Origin: Aquabacterium sp.
Lineage (GTDB): Bacteria > Pseudomonadota > Gammaproteobacteria > Burkholderiales > Burkholderiaceae_C
Direction: 5' to 3'
Length of the DNA stretch: 46,761 nt
Assembly: GCF_030652515.1 (NCBI RefSeq)
Contig: NZ_JAUSAR010000148.1
Location: 1 to 46,761, forward strand
Both the position numbers and the translations under genes were made by a program. Positions 18,112 through 27,416 of the stretch are shown one piece after another. The notes under the pieces are model-generated. The model searched no databases. It worked only from the letters and a program-made list of their open reading frames with translations, and was not told the origin of the DNA. Position 1 is the stretch's first letter; each line of letters begins with the position of its first letter.

Positions 18112-18417
18112 TCAGAGCACGTACTTGACCAGCGGGTGCCCGGTGAAAGCGCGGTAAATGCCGTCCAGGTGCTCGCGGCTGATGGCGTTGACCGTGATGG
18201 TCAGGCCCATGTACTTGCCCCCGCTGCTGGGGCGCAGCTCCAGGGTCTTGGCGTCGAAGCTGGGGTCGTGGTGAACAGCCAGCGCGACCATGGTTTCCAC
18301 GAAAGGCGGCTCGTGCAGGCCCATCACCTTGATGGGGAAGGCGCAGGGGTACTGGATCAGCGACTCTTCAGGCGGGATCTCGGGGGGGGCGGGGGGAACC
18401 ACGGGTTCATCATTCAT
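18112..18417 (-). CDS. ybeD: YbeD/DUF493 family protein
   Basis: The 101-aa cytoplasmic protein has the DUF493 (UPF0250) core: IQYPCAFPIKVMG, GKYMGLTITVNAISREHLDGIYRAF and a C-terminal VKYVL. The E. coli homologue lies between dacA and lipB; its role is poorly known. Here it follows the carboxypeptidase gene by 29 bp, but lipB is far away at 1.3 kb. The Pro-rich N-terminus is encoded by runs of eight and six C (18382-18389 and 18391-18396 on the complementary strand), a possible slippage site. Confidence 0.9.
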   Translation of the reverse strand: MNDEPVVPPAPPEIPPEESLIQYPCAFPIKVMGLHEPPFVETMVALAVHHDPSFDAKTLELRPSSGGKYMGLTITVNAISREHLDGIYRAFTGHPLVKYVL

Positions 18418-18446
18418 GCGGATACTCCTTGCTCACTGCTCAGTCT

Positions 18447-19658
18447 TCATTTGACGCCCAGGCGGATGGCGTCCCACAGGCGGCCGAACCAGCCAGCACT
18501 GGGCACGGCCTCCAGGGTGTTCAGGGGCACATCCTGCCAGGGTTGCCCGGCCAGGGTGATTTTGAGCGTGCCGACGGTCTGGCCTTGGATCAGCGGGGCC
18601 ACCAGAGGATCATTGCGGGCCACGGTGGCTTTCAGGCCGCCAGCCTGGCCACGCGGCACCACCACCGTCACCGGGCTGACGCGCCCCAACCTCACGCTGG
18701 ACGACTGGCCCTTCCAGACGGGCGCGGTGGTCACCGGCTTGTTCGCGTCAAACAGCTTGACCATGTCAAAAGACCCATAGCCCCAGTTCAACAGCTTCTG
18801 GCTTTCGTTGGCGCGGGTTTCGGGCGAGGTCGCGCCGATCACCACGCTCAACAGGCGGCGCGGGCCGGCGGGCGTGGCGCGCAGGGCCGTGGCGATCAGG
18901 CAGTAGCCGGAGGCGTCGGTGTAGCTGGTCTTCAGGCCATCGACGGTGGGGTCGCGCCACAGCAGCAGGTTGCGGTTGGGCTGGCGGACGCCGCCAAAGG
19001 TGAACTCCTTGCTGCCGTAGTAAGGCAGGGCCTGCGGGAAATCGGTGGCCAGCCGCACCGCGATGACGGACAGCTCGCGCGCCGTGCTGCGGTGCCCTGG
19101 CGCCGTCTGCCCTTCCGGGTTCTTGAAGGTGGTGGCCTTCAGGCCAAACGCCAGGGCTTGCCGGTTCATCATGGCCACGAAATTCTCAACCGTGCCGCCC
19201 ACCGCCTCGGCCAGGGCCACGCTCGCATCGTTGCCGCTTTGCACGATCATGCCCTTGAGCAGGTCTTCGACCTTGACGCGGCTGTTGGCGGCCAGGAAGC
19301 TGCGAGACGTGCCCGTGATGCCGGTGCGCCAGGCCCGCTCGGACACCGGCACCTCTTGCAACAAGGTCAGCTTGCCCGACTTCATGGCCTGGAACGCCAG
19401 GTAGGCGGTCATCAACTTGGTCAGCGAGGCGGGCTCGACCGGCTGGTCGGCATTGCGAGCGGCCAGGGTCTGCTGGCTGCTCAGGTCTTGCAAAACAAAA
19501 GCGCGGGCGGCCAGCTCGGGCGGCAGCGGCATGGCGGCGCTGGGCGCGGCGAAGGGAAACACCGGCGCCACGGTCGCCACTTGCGACCAGGCCAGGGGCC
19601 AGCACAAAGCGCCGGTCAGCGCGACCAGCAGGCCGCGTCGGGAGAATGAAAACAGCAT
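18447..19658 (-). CDS. dacC: D-alanyl-D-alanine carboxypeptidase (PBP5/6 type)
   Basis: This enzyme removes the terminal D-Ala from peptidoglycan stem peptides in the periplasm. With ATG 19658 it has 403 aa and a signal peptide (1-26). The active-site SxxK is S78-LTK81 and SGN is at 141-143. The third motif, normally KTG, reads K243-T244-S245 in VDGLKTSYTDASGYC; I checked this in the DNA. The C-terminal beta domain (from about 295) ends in an amphipathic helix (GWFGRLWDAIRLGV) that probably binds the membrane. A longer upstream frame exists but lacks sense as protein. The operon neighbours are the hydrolase and ybeD. The symbol is a family-level guess. Confidence 0.9.
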   Translation of the reverse strand: MLFSFSRRGLLVALTGALCWPLAWSQVATVAPVFPFAAPSAAMPLPPELAARAFVLQDLSSQQTLAARNADQPVEPASLTKLMTAYLAFQAMKSGKLTLLQEVPVSERAWRTGITGTSRSFLAANSRVKVEDLLKGMIVQSGNDASVALAEAVGGTVENFVAMMNRQALAFGLKATTFKNPEGQTAPGHRSTARELSVIAVRLATDFPQALPYYGSKEFTFGGVRQPNRNLLLWRDPTVDGLKTSYTDASGYCLIATALRATPAGPRRLLSVVIGATSPETRANESQKLLNWGYGSFDMVKLFDANKPVTTAPVWKGQSSSVRLGRVSPVTVVVPRGQAGGLKATVARNDPLVAPLIQGQTVGTLKITLAGQPWQDVPLNTLEAVPSAGWFGRLWDAIRLGVK

Positions 19659-19684
19659 GGGATCAGGAAAGCAGGTGAGGTCAA

Positions 19685-20320
19685 TCAGGCCGAAGTGCCC
19701 GCCGTGCCGCGCAGGTGACGCAGCACCCGGTCGCGCAGAACGCCAAGTTGACCATGGAAGAAATGGCCCACGCCCGGCACCACCGTGACCGGCAAGGCCT
19801 GGGGCCGCGCCCAATCCAGCACGCTGGTCATGGACACGACATCGTCCTCTTCGCCTTGCACGACCAGGGTGTGGGCTGGCACGTTCGGCACGCCATAGCG
19901 GGTGGCCGGGCTGACCAGCACCAGCTCGCTTGGCGCCTGAGGCAGCCGCGCGCTGGCACTGGCGGCGATGAAGCCCCCGAACGAGAACCCAGCCAGCGCC
20001 ACGGGCAGGCTTTGCACGGCCGGGTCGGTGCGGTGGTGGGCCAGCACGGCCAACAGGTCATCGACCTCGCCCACGCCTTCGTTCCAGGCGCCTTCCGACT
20101 GGCCGATGCCGCGGAAGTTGAAGCGCACGGCCCGCCAGCCCGCCAGCACAAACGCTTTCGACAAAGTGTGGACCACCTTGTTGTCCATGGTGCCGCCCAT
20201 CTGCGGATGCGGGTGCGCGATCACGGCCAGGCCGATGGGCGCGGTGGCAGGGTCTTCGAGCACGACCTCGATCAAGCCCGAAGGGCCGTCGATGGTGGTG
20301 GAATCAGGGCGTCCGATCAT
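19685..20320 (-). CDS. Alpha/beta hydrolase, short cytoplasmic type
   Basis: The 211-aa protein starts at ATG 20320, which is where homologous sequence begins; the upstream in-frame stretch belongs to the ferredoxin gene in another frame. It shows HPHPQMGGTMDNKVV near the N-terminus, the nucleophile elbow GFSFGG (S113), an acid at D159/D160 (GEEDDVV) and the catalytic H186 (GVGHFFHG). This matches the small dienelactone-hydrolase-like family often annotated simply as alpha/beta hydrolase. The substrate is unknown. It is 26 bp upstream of the carboxypeptidase gene and 22 bp downstream of the ferredoxin gene. Confidence 0.87.
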   Translation of the reverse strand: MIGRPDSTTIDGPSGLIEVVLEDPATAPIGLAVIAHPHPQMGGTMDNKVVHTLSKAFVLAGWRAVRFNFRGIGQSEGAWNEGVGEVDDLLAVLAHHRTDPAVQSLPVALAGFSFGGFIAASASARLPQAPSELVLVSPATRYGVPNVPAHTLVVQGEEDDVVSMTSVLDWARPQALPVTVVPGVGHFFHGQLGVLRDRVLRHLRGTAGTSA

Positions 20321-20342
20321 GGCTTTGCTTTGGCGCGCGAGT

Positions 20343-20666
20343 TCAACGGCCCACGTCTGGCGGCAACACCAGGCGCTCAACCACCTGGCCGCGGGCCAGG
20401 TGCGATTCGACGATCTCTTCGATGTCGGACTTGTCGACGAAGGTGTACCAGGTGCCTTCCGGGTAGACCACCGCGACCGGGCCGCCCGCACAGCGGTCCA
20501 GGCAACCCGCCTTGTTGACGCGCACCTGGCCGGGGCCATTCAAACCGGCGTTTTTCACCAGTTTTTTGCAATGGTCGAAACCGTCCTGGGCACCGTGGTC
20601 GCCACAAGAGCTTTCACCGTTGATGCGCTGGTTGAGGCAGAAAAAAATGTGGCGTTCGTAGTACAT
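20343..20666 (-). CDS. Thioredoxin-like [2Fe-2S] ferredoxin
   Basis: The 107-aa protein starts MYYERHIFFC. Cysteines at 10, 21, 33, 55 and 59 include the four expected cluster ligands; the segments RINGESSCGDHG and VRVNKAGCLDRCAGG are typical of thioredoxin-fold [2Fe-2S] ferredoxins (Shethna/NuoE-like). A TTG at 20687 is an alternative start, but ATG 20666 matches the family better. The redox partner is unknown. It belongs to a run of closely spaced minus-strand genes from hemJ to ybeD. Confidence 0.9.
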   Translation of the reverse strand: MYYERHIFFCLNQRINGESSCGDHGAQDGFDHCKKLVKNAGLNGPGQVRVNKAGCLDRCAGGPVAVVYPEGTWYTFVDKSDIEEIVESHLARGQVVERLVLPPDVGR

Positions 20667-20683
20667 GGGGTTCGATTCCGAGG

Positions 20684-20962
20684 TCAATCCAGCGGCTCCT
20701 CGCTGGGCTCATCCCAAGGCGAGGACATCTGGCTCATGCCTTCGTCCAGCTTCGGGCCGGTCCAGTCCGAGAACTTGCCGACGTAGGTGGTGGCGCTGAT
20801 GTCGTCCGCGTAGGCGATCAGCACGATGGCCAGGTCCGCCATGCGCGACACCTGCATGACTTCGCCGGTCTTGGCGTGGTCGGCCAGGCAGTGGTCGGGA
20901 TCGAACGCTTTCAACGTGATCCGTTCAAGCTGCTGCCCGAAAATCTTGACGACCTTGACCAT
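20684..20962 (-). CDS. Small conserved-looking protein of unknown function
   Basis: This 92-aa frame sits between the VanZ-like gene (33 bp upstream) and the ferredoxin gene (17 bp downstream) on the same strand, has an ATG start and uses codons like its neighbours. The protein has no signal peptide, membrane helix or Cys pair. It contains the stretch EVMQVSRMADLAIVLIAYADD and an acidic, Met/Ser/Pro-rich tail. I do not recognise the family. Its position suggests a partner of the ferredoxin or VanZ-like protein, but that is only proximity. Confidence 0.65.
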   Translation of the reverse strand: MVKVVKIFGQQLERITLKAFDPDHCLADHAKTGEVMQVSRMADLAIVLIAYADDISATTYVGKFSDWTGPKLDEGMSQMSSPWDEPSEEPLD

Positions 20963-20995
20963 GCAGGGCTCCGAAGGTGAATGGGTGAGTGGATT

Positions 20996-22144
20996 TTAGT
21001 TGGGCGCATCAGCGTGACGGCTTTCGCGCCCGAAGATGCGGGTGATCAGCCAGGCCATGGCCACGTAGGGCCACAGGATGCCGAACCAGCGCGACAAGCC
21101 GTGGAAGCGGATGAAACGCCCATGCTCCCACGATTCCAGTGCCAGGGCGTAATAAGGGTCAGGCGGCACCTGGTGCACCAGGGCGATGAGCCCGGCCAGC
21201 GTCAACACGCCCAGGCTGGCGCAGGTGGTGCGGGTGCGTTCCAGCAACAAGGTGCCGCCCAGCGCGCCCACCAGCAGGCCGGTGATGGTGGGCAAGCTCA
21301 TCCAGGTGAGGGCGTGCTCCGGGCCGAAGTTCATGGCGGTGGACAGCGCCGTGGTGCCCACCCCCATCACCACAGCCCCCGCCAGCAGAAAAGCACGGGT
21401 GCTGCGCGGACGGGCCAGGGCACAGGCCACGCACATGGGGGCCAGCAGGCCCAGGGCCACGGTGGTGGCCTCGCGCGCTGGCAGCCACAGCGAATCCGGG
21501 TCGGCGGAAATGTTGTCGGTCCACAGGCTCAAGGGATCGTCGGGCAACACCCACTCTTGCCAGGGCGTGTCACGGGTCATCTCCATCAGGCCGATGAGCA
21601 GGTGCGGCAGGAACTGCCCTTCGCCCAAAGGCAGGGGCGGCGGGTACAGCAGGCCGAGCGGCCACATCCAGATCAGGGCCAGGCCAAAGCCCGCCTGCGG
21701 GATGAACCAGCGCTCGCGCAGCCGGTGCCACACGTCCACCAGGCCCAGGGCGTTGAGGGTGACGGCGGCCAAGGCGCCCCAAGCCATGCCCAGGGTGTTG
21801 AGCGCCCAGTCGGAGATCGAGGGCACGCGGTGGGGCACCGTGAACTGGGCCAACTCCAGCAGGTAGGACAAGGCCGAGCCCGACAGCAAGGTCAGCACCG
21901 CCGCCATGACAGCACCCCGCCCACTGCGCAGGTGGGCCACCGTCAGGATCAGGCCCAGGGGCAGGTAGCCCAGCAAGTTGGCCACCAGGTCGGAGGGCAC
22001 CTCGTGGGGCAGCTTGGGCAATTCCCAGGTGAACACGTGACGATCGGGCCAATGCCAGCCGCTCAAGGGGAACAAGGTGGCGTAGACGATCAGGGCCACC
22101 GCCACCCAGGTGAGCGGCCAGGCGGTGCTGCGGTGCGGCGACAT
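20996..22144 (-). CDS. VanZ-like multi-pass membrane protein
   Basis: The 382-aa protein starts at ATG 22144. The N-terminal 135 residues have VanZ-family features: SDLVANLLGYLPLG and EL-AQFTVPHRVPSISDWALNTLG, with four membrane helices. The C-terminal half adds about four to five more helices and ends with a conserved-looking RFHGLSRWFGILWPY segment. VanZ-family proteins are named after a teicoplanin-resistance accessory gene, but most members have no known function. hemJ lies 25 bp upstream. Confidence 0.85.
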   Translation of the reverse strand: MSPHRSTAWPLTWVAVALIVYATLFPLSGWHWPDRHVFTWELPKLPHEVPSDLVANLLGYLPLGLILTVAHLRSGRGAVMAAVLTLLSGSALSYLLELAQFTVPHRVPSISDWALNTLGMAWGALAAVTLNALGLVDVWHRLRERWFIPQAGFGLALIWMWPLGLLYPPPLPLGEGQFLPHLLIGLMEMTRDTPWQEWVLPDDPLSLWTDNISADPDSLWLPAREATTVALGLLAPMCVACALARPRSTRAFLLAGAVVMGVGTTALSTAMNFGPEHALTWMSLPTITGLLVGALGGTLLLERTRTTCASLGVLTLAGLIALVHQVPPDPYYALALESWEHGRFIRFHGLSRWFGILWPYVAMAWLITRIFGRESRHADAPN

Positions 22145-22169
22145 CAGCAAGCCTTGCAGCGAGGGCGGA

Positions 22170-22598
22170 TCAGAAAGGCTTGACCACCACGAGGATGACG
22201 ATGAGCGCGAAGACCAGCACCGACACCTCGTTGAACACCCGCAGCCATCGGTGCGTGCGGCGATTGCTGAGTTGCTCGAACTCGCGCAGGATCTTGCGGC
22301 AGACGTGGTGATAACCAATGGCGCCAATCACCAACAGCAGCTTGGCGTGCATCCAGCCATTGCCAGGGCCTTTGCCAATCCCGTAATACAGCCACAGGAT
22401 CAGGCCCAGCACCACGGCCGGGATCATCAAGAGGGACATGAAGCGGTAGAGCTTGCGCGCCATGAGCAGCAGGCGCTCGCGCTCGGCATGGCTGTCGCCC
22501 GGCACCATGGCCAGGTTGACGAACAAACGCGGCAGGTAGAACAGGCCGGCAAACCAGCTGGCAACGAAAACGATGTGGAGGGCTTTGATCCAGAGCAT
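22170..22598 (-). CDS. hemJ: Protoporphyrinogen oxidase HemJ (CopD-like family)
   Basis: The 142-aa protein has four membrane helices and the HemJ/UPF0093 signature MLWIKALHIVFVASWFAGL, with the conserved His in helix 1 and KLLLVIGAIGYHH in helix 3. HemJ converts protoporphyrinogen IX to protoporphyrin IX with haem as cofactor in many proteobacteria that lack HemG/HemY. hemB is divergent 290 bp away, which supports this over a plain CopD copper protein. It is the first gene of the minus-strand run down to ybeD; an intrinsic terminator directly upstream belongs to the small RNA, not to hemJ. Confidence 0.88.
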   Translation of the reverse strand: MLWIKALHIVFVASWFAGLFYLPRLFVNLAMVPGDSHAERERLLLMARKLYRFMSLLMIPAVVLGLILWLYYGIGKGPGNGWMHAKLLLVIGAIGYHHVCRKILREFEQLSNRRTHRWLRVFNEVSVLVFALIVILVVVKPF

Positions 22599-22652
22599 GG
22601 CCGATTATGGCCAGCAGTGGGATCGATTGCGGCGGCGCAACATGGGCGGCAC

Positions 22653-23889
<1,237 letters not shown>

Positions 23890-23903
23890 GCGCTGGAGTC
23901 TGA

Positions 23904-25016
23904 GTGCGTTTCTTCCTGATCAATGAAAGCTTCCAGGAGCTGGCAGACTGGCCCGACACGCCGCCCACGCAAGGCTTCCTGTGGGTGACCACGGCGCGGC
24001 GCGAGTTCGAAGTCGGACTGGGCAAGGTCCAGGCCCAGTTGCAGCACCTGACTGGCGGCAACCTGGTGGACCTGCACGTGATGGACTTGCTGAACGCGCA
24101 GTTGCCCTCGCAGTACGACTACACCTCCTGGTACGACATGCTGGTGTTCCGCCGCCTGGCTGCCGCGCAGGGCACGGAAGGCATGTTCCTGGACGACACG
24201 CATGGCACGCTCAGCAGCGCGCGCCAGGCTCTCGCCAGCATCGACACCAGCCCGGTGGGCTTCGTGGTGTTCGACCGTGTGCTGCTGACCGTGCACCCGG
24301 CCGATTGCTCGGTGCGCGATTTCTTCGAAGGGCGCCTCAATCAGATGGTCAGCGCCGACGAGCGCAACGAGAACCGCACGGAAGGGCGCGGCGCGGTCAA
24401 CCGCCTTCCGCCCAGTTCGGCCGACCTGATGGTGCGCATCGTCAACCACATGGTCGACAGTTACCTGGACTTGCGTCGCCTGTTGACCAAACAATCGGCC
24501 TACCTGCAGCAGGAGCTGCTGAGCAACCGCAAGCAGTTCAACCACTGGCAATCGCTGCTGGAGGCGCGCAACACCCTGCACCTGCTGGAAGACACCTGCG
24601 AAGACCAGCGCAGCGCCGTGCAGGAATGGATCGATGCGCTGGACGATTGGCCCATGCCCACCGAGCCCACCGCTGCGCGCGAACGCGAGGTGCTGCGCGT
24701 GCGTTCGCGCGACGTGCTGGAGCACATCGAGCGGGTGCTGGGCCATGTGCGGCGACTGGAGTCGTCATCCGAAGGCGCGGTGCAGATGCATTTTTCGCTG
24801 CAGGGCAACCGCACCAACGACATCATGCGCACCCTCACGGTGATGACGGCGGTGTTCCTACCGTTGAACCTGATCACCGGCGTCTTTGGCATGAACTTCG
24901 ACTTCCTGCCGCTGATCCACACCAAGCTGGGCTTCTGGGTGGCGTGCGGGCTGATGGCGGGGGTGGTGGTGTCGCTGTTGGTGCTGTTCAGAAGGCGGCG
25001 CTATCTGGAAAGTTAG
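23904..25016 (+). CDS. corA: CorA-family magnesium/divalent cation channel
   Basis: CorA forms pentameric channels for Mg2+ (sometimes Co2+/Ni2+). The 370-aa protein starts at GTG 23904, preceded by GGAG at good spacing. It has a long cytoplasmic N-domain with a coiled-coil-like region (about 175-300), then two C-terminal membrane helices. The first ends with the pore signature GMN at 329-331 (GVFGMNF). It follows the Mg-type hemB by 14 bp. Homologues of this shape are sometimes zinc exporters (ZntB), so the ion is not certain. Confidence 0.9.
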   Translation: MRFFLINESFQELADWPDTPPTQGFLWVTTARREFEVGLGKVQAQLQHLTGGNLVDLHVMDLLNAQLPSQYDYTSWYDMLVFRRLAAAQGTEGMFLDDTHGTLSSARQALASIDTSPVGFVVFDRVLLTVHPADCSVRDFFEGRLNQMVSADERNENRTEGRGAVNRLPPSSADLMVRIVNHMVDSYLDLRRLLTKQSAYLQQELLSNRKQFNHWQSLLEARNTLHLLEDTCEDQRSAVQEWIDALDDWPMPTEPTAAREREVLRVRSRDVLEHIERVLGHVRRLESSSEGAVQMHFSLQGNRTNDIMRTLTVMTAVFLPLNLITGVFGMNFDFLPLIHTKLGFWVACGLMAGVVVSLLVLFRRRRYLES

Positions 25017-25168
25017 GCCGGGTGCAAACCCACCCCTGCCTTGCGGGGTCAAGCCTGTGCAGCGCGCCCTGATCTTGCATGGCCTTTGGCAGAATCCAAG
25101 TTGCTTCGAACAAAACTGCAGCGAGCACCGCCAAGCAGTCGTTTCACTTTGCAGTTCAAGGGAGATCC

Positions 25169-26005
25169 ATGAAATTCTCATTCAAACCGTTGCTGGTGGC
25201 CGCGGCGGCCTTCGTCGTGGGCAGCGCAACCCATGCCGCGTCCGGCCATGACTGGACTTTGACCTCAGGCAACATCAGCCTGGCGTTCAGCCACGATGGC
25301 TACTCTTCGATCCGCGCCGCGGGCGGCAACCTCAGCACGCCAGCCACGACACCAGTCGTACCGGGATTGGGCAACCCAGGCAGCGTCAATACGGCGAAGC
25401 TCAACAAAGTCACAACCCACCTGGATTTGCCTTTGACCAGCGGTTCCACCACCGGTGATTCGCTGATTTCCCTGGTCGCCAAGGGCTCCTTGCTGCAAAT
25501 CAAAAGGGGGTTCGAAGATGACGAAGGGTTCATGCACCTGTGGTCGGTGTTCCTGACGAACTGGGAGGTCGATCTTCCCTCTTCGACGGTTTACGCGGAA
25601 ATGCACACCAGCAAGCACCAAAGCTCGGCCGTTAATCTGGGCAGGGTTGCCGTTTTCCACACAAGCTGGCTTGGGGAGCCCAATATCGACTCCGAAGGTC
25701 AGATCGTCCTGGACACGACCAACGCTCAAGGCCAGAGCCTGGCACACGCCAGCGGCAATCTCAATGGCGTGTTGCGCCTGGACCGCAACACCGCCGATCT
25801 GATTCTGGTGGGGATGGGCTTGCCCACGGCGCCAGACGAGAACGTTGTCCGGCTGTTCCATGACCCCCACAAAGACTGGGGCACGCTCAGCTTTACAGCC
25901 AATCTGACAGGCACACCCACCGTGCCTGAGCCCAGCGACTTCGCCCTGGTCGGGGCCGGTATGCTGGCGCTGTGGGCGACCCAGCGCTCCAGCCGCAAGG
26001 CCTGA
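25169..26005 (+). CDS. PEP-CTERM exported protein of unknown function
   Basis: The 278-aa protein starts at ATG 25169, with GGGAGA six bases upstream. A signal peptide covers about 1-22 (ending THAAS). The middle is beta-rich with no domain I recognise. The C-terminus has VPEPSDFALVGAGMLALWA at 252-270 plus basic residues, a PEP-CTERM sorting signal. The gap from corA (152 bp) shows only a weak ACCCC/GGGGT hairpin near 25030-25048. The gene looks less G+C-rich than its neighbours. Its stop is 5 bp from the convergent udg stop. Confidence 0.82.
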   Translation: MKFSFKPLLVAAAAFVVGSATHAASGHDWTLTSGNISLAFSHDGYSSIRAAGGNLSTPATTPVVPGLGNPGSVNTAKLNKVTTHLDLPLTSGSTTGDSLISLVAKGSLLQIKRGFEDDEGFMHLWSVFLTNWEVDLPSSTVYAEMHTSKHQSSAVNLGRVAVFHTSWLGEPNIDSEGQIVLDTTNAQGQSLAHASGNLNGVLRLDRNTADLILVGMGLPTAPDENVVRLFHDPHKDWGTLSFTANLTGTPTVPEPSDFALVGAGMLALWATQRSSRKA

Positions 26006-26010
26006 TCAAT

Positions 26011-26865
26011 TCAAGCCAGCAAGAGCTCGCGCACCCGGCACAGGTCGTCCCACACCAGGCCCTTGTCGACCGGGTTGCGCAGCAAGTAAGCCGGGTGGTA
26101 GGTGACGACCACGGGCGTGCCCTGCACCTCGTGCAGGCGCCCGCGCAGGCGGCCGATGGGCTCGCTGGTCTTGAGCAATGACTGCGCGGCGAAGCGCCCC
26201 ATGGCGATGATGACGTGCGGCTTGACCAGGGCGATCTGGCGCATCAGGTAGGGCTCGCACTGCGCCACTTCGGCGGGCAGCGGGTTGCGGTTGCCCGGCG
26301 GGCGGCACTTGAGCACGTTGGCAATGAAGACCTGGCGGCTCGCTTCGGCCTCGCTGCGGGTCAGGCCGACGGGGCTGAGCATGCGGTCGAGCAGCTGGCC
26401 GGCGCGGCCCACGAAGGGTTCGCCCTGACGGTCTTCCTGCTCGCCCGGGGCTTCGCCGATGATCATCACGCTGGCGTGTTCGTGGCCCACGCCGAAGACG
26501 GTCTGCTGGCGGCTTTCGCACAGGCCGCAGGCGGTGCAGCCGGACACGGCTTGGCGCAGGGTGGGCCAGTCCATCTGGTCGATGCCTTCGGGGCGCTCGC
26601 GCAGGATGGCTTCAATGCCAGCGGTGGCGGCGGCGGCGAGGGACACGGGCGGCTTGGCTTCGGGTCGGGCTGGCCTGGCCGAGGGTGGCGGCGCCACGGC
26701 CTCAGCGCTGGCGCTTGGCATGGCTGGGCGGGCCGGTGAGATCACATCAGCCACAGCGGACGCCGCCACTGGCGCGTCTTCCACCGGCGCATCCGGCGGC
26801 ACCGGCCAGAACGCCGGGATGCCCATCTCGCGCAGCATGGCGCGTTGGCGTTCGGACCAGGTCAT
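26011..26865 (-). CDS. Family 4 uracil-DNA glycosylase
   Basis: This enzyme excises uracil from DNA and carries a [4Fe-4S] cluster. With ATG 26865 it has 284 aa: a variable Pro/Ala-rich N-terminal 100 residues, then cluster ligands C110 and C113 (SGCTACGLCESR), the active-site GEAPGEQED (138-145 region), NVLKCRPPGNRNP (C187), C203, and HPAYLLRNP near the end. The ATG overlaps the rimI stop (ATGA). tsaB-rimI-udg is a conserved arrangement in this group. Confidence 0.94.
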   Translation of the reverse strand: MTWSERQRAMLREMGIPAFWPVPPDAPVEDAPVAASAVADVISPARPAMPSASAEAVAPPPSARPARPEAKPPVSLAAAATAGIEAILRERPEGIDQMDWPTLRQAVSGCTACGLCESRQQTVFGVGHEHASVMIIGEAPGEQEDRQGEPFVGRAGQLLDRMLSPVGLTRSEAEASRQVFIANVLKCRPPGNRNPLPAEVAQCEPYLMRQIALVKPHVIIAMGRFAAQSLLKTSEPIGRLRGRLHEVQGTPVVVTYHPAYLLRNPVDKGLVWDDLCRVRELLLA

Positions 26866-27416
26866 GGCTGGGCGGCCTTCTTCGTCAAATCCAGGCGCAT
26901 CACCAGCGCGTCTTCGCGGCCACCGGGCGCGGGGTAGTAGCCCTTGCGCACGCCGACTTCGACAAAGCCCTGGCGTCGGTACACCCCCAGCGCGCGTTCG
27001 TTGGAGGGGCGCACTTCCAGCCACAGCAAGGGCACGTCCGTCTGGCGGCAGAACACGTACAAGGTGTCCAGCAGGCCACGCGCCAGGCCAGACCCGTGCA
27101 AGGCCTTGTCGACCGCGATGTTGAGGAGGTGCATCTCTTCGACGCCGTCCATGGCCACGCACACGCCGACGATGCGGCCGGTGTCAGGCTGGGTTCGCAC
27201 CCGTGTCCAGTAACCGCTGCGCAGCGAGGACCGGTAATTGTCTTCGGACCAGGCGTGCGCGGGGTGCGGGCAGGCCTGGCGCTCCATCTCAAGCACGGCG
27301 GGGATGTCGGCCTCGGTCATGGGCCGGTCGGCGAAGGCCAACACCTCGGGCGCCTGGCCGAAGAGGGGTGACGGTGAGCGTGAAGGCGCGGACATGGGGT
27401 GGATTGTCGCGCTCAC
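26862..27416 (-). CDS. rimI: Ribosomal protein S18 alanine N-acetyltransferase RimI
   Basis: This GNAT-fold acetyltransferase of 184 aa has the acetyl-CoA loop VDKALHGSGLARGLLDTLY (a variant of the Q/RxxGxG/A motif), the strand LLWLEVRPSNERALGVYRRQGF and a C-terminal RKGYYPAPGGREDALVM, all typical of RimI. The GTG start overlaps the tsaB stop as GTGA; ATG 27395 is an alternative, as neither has a clear ribosome site. RimI genes next to tsaB are common. The substrate in this organism is inferred. Confidence 0.92.
   Translation of the reverse strand: MSATIHPMSAPSRSPSPLFGQAPEVLAFADRPMTEADIPAVLEMERQACPHPAHAWSEDNYRSSLRSGYWTRVRTQPDTGRIVGVCVAMDGVEEMHLLNIAVDKALHGSGLARGLLDTLYVFCRQTDVPLLWLEVRPSNERALGVYRRQGFVEVGVRKGYYPAPGGREDALVMRLDLTKKAAQP

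Noticed and set aside
19659..19814. Longer N-terminus for the carboxypeptidase
   Set aside because: The upstream in-frame residues are Gly/Pro/Arg-rich and precede a clear signal peptide at ATG 19658; they overlap the hydrolase gene in another frame.
25030..25048. Terminator after corA
   Set aside because: The ACCCC/GGGGT stem has only five pairs and no T-run follows.
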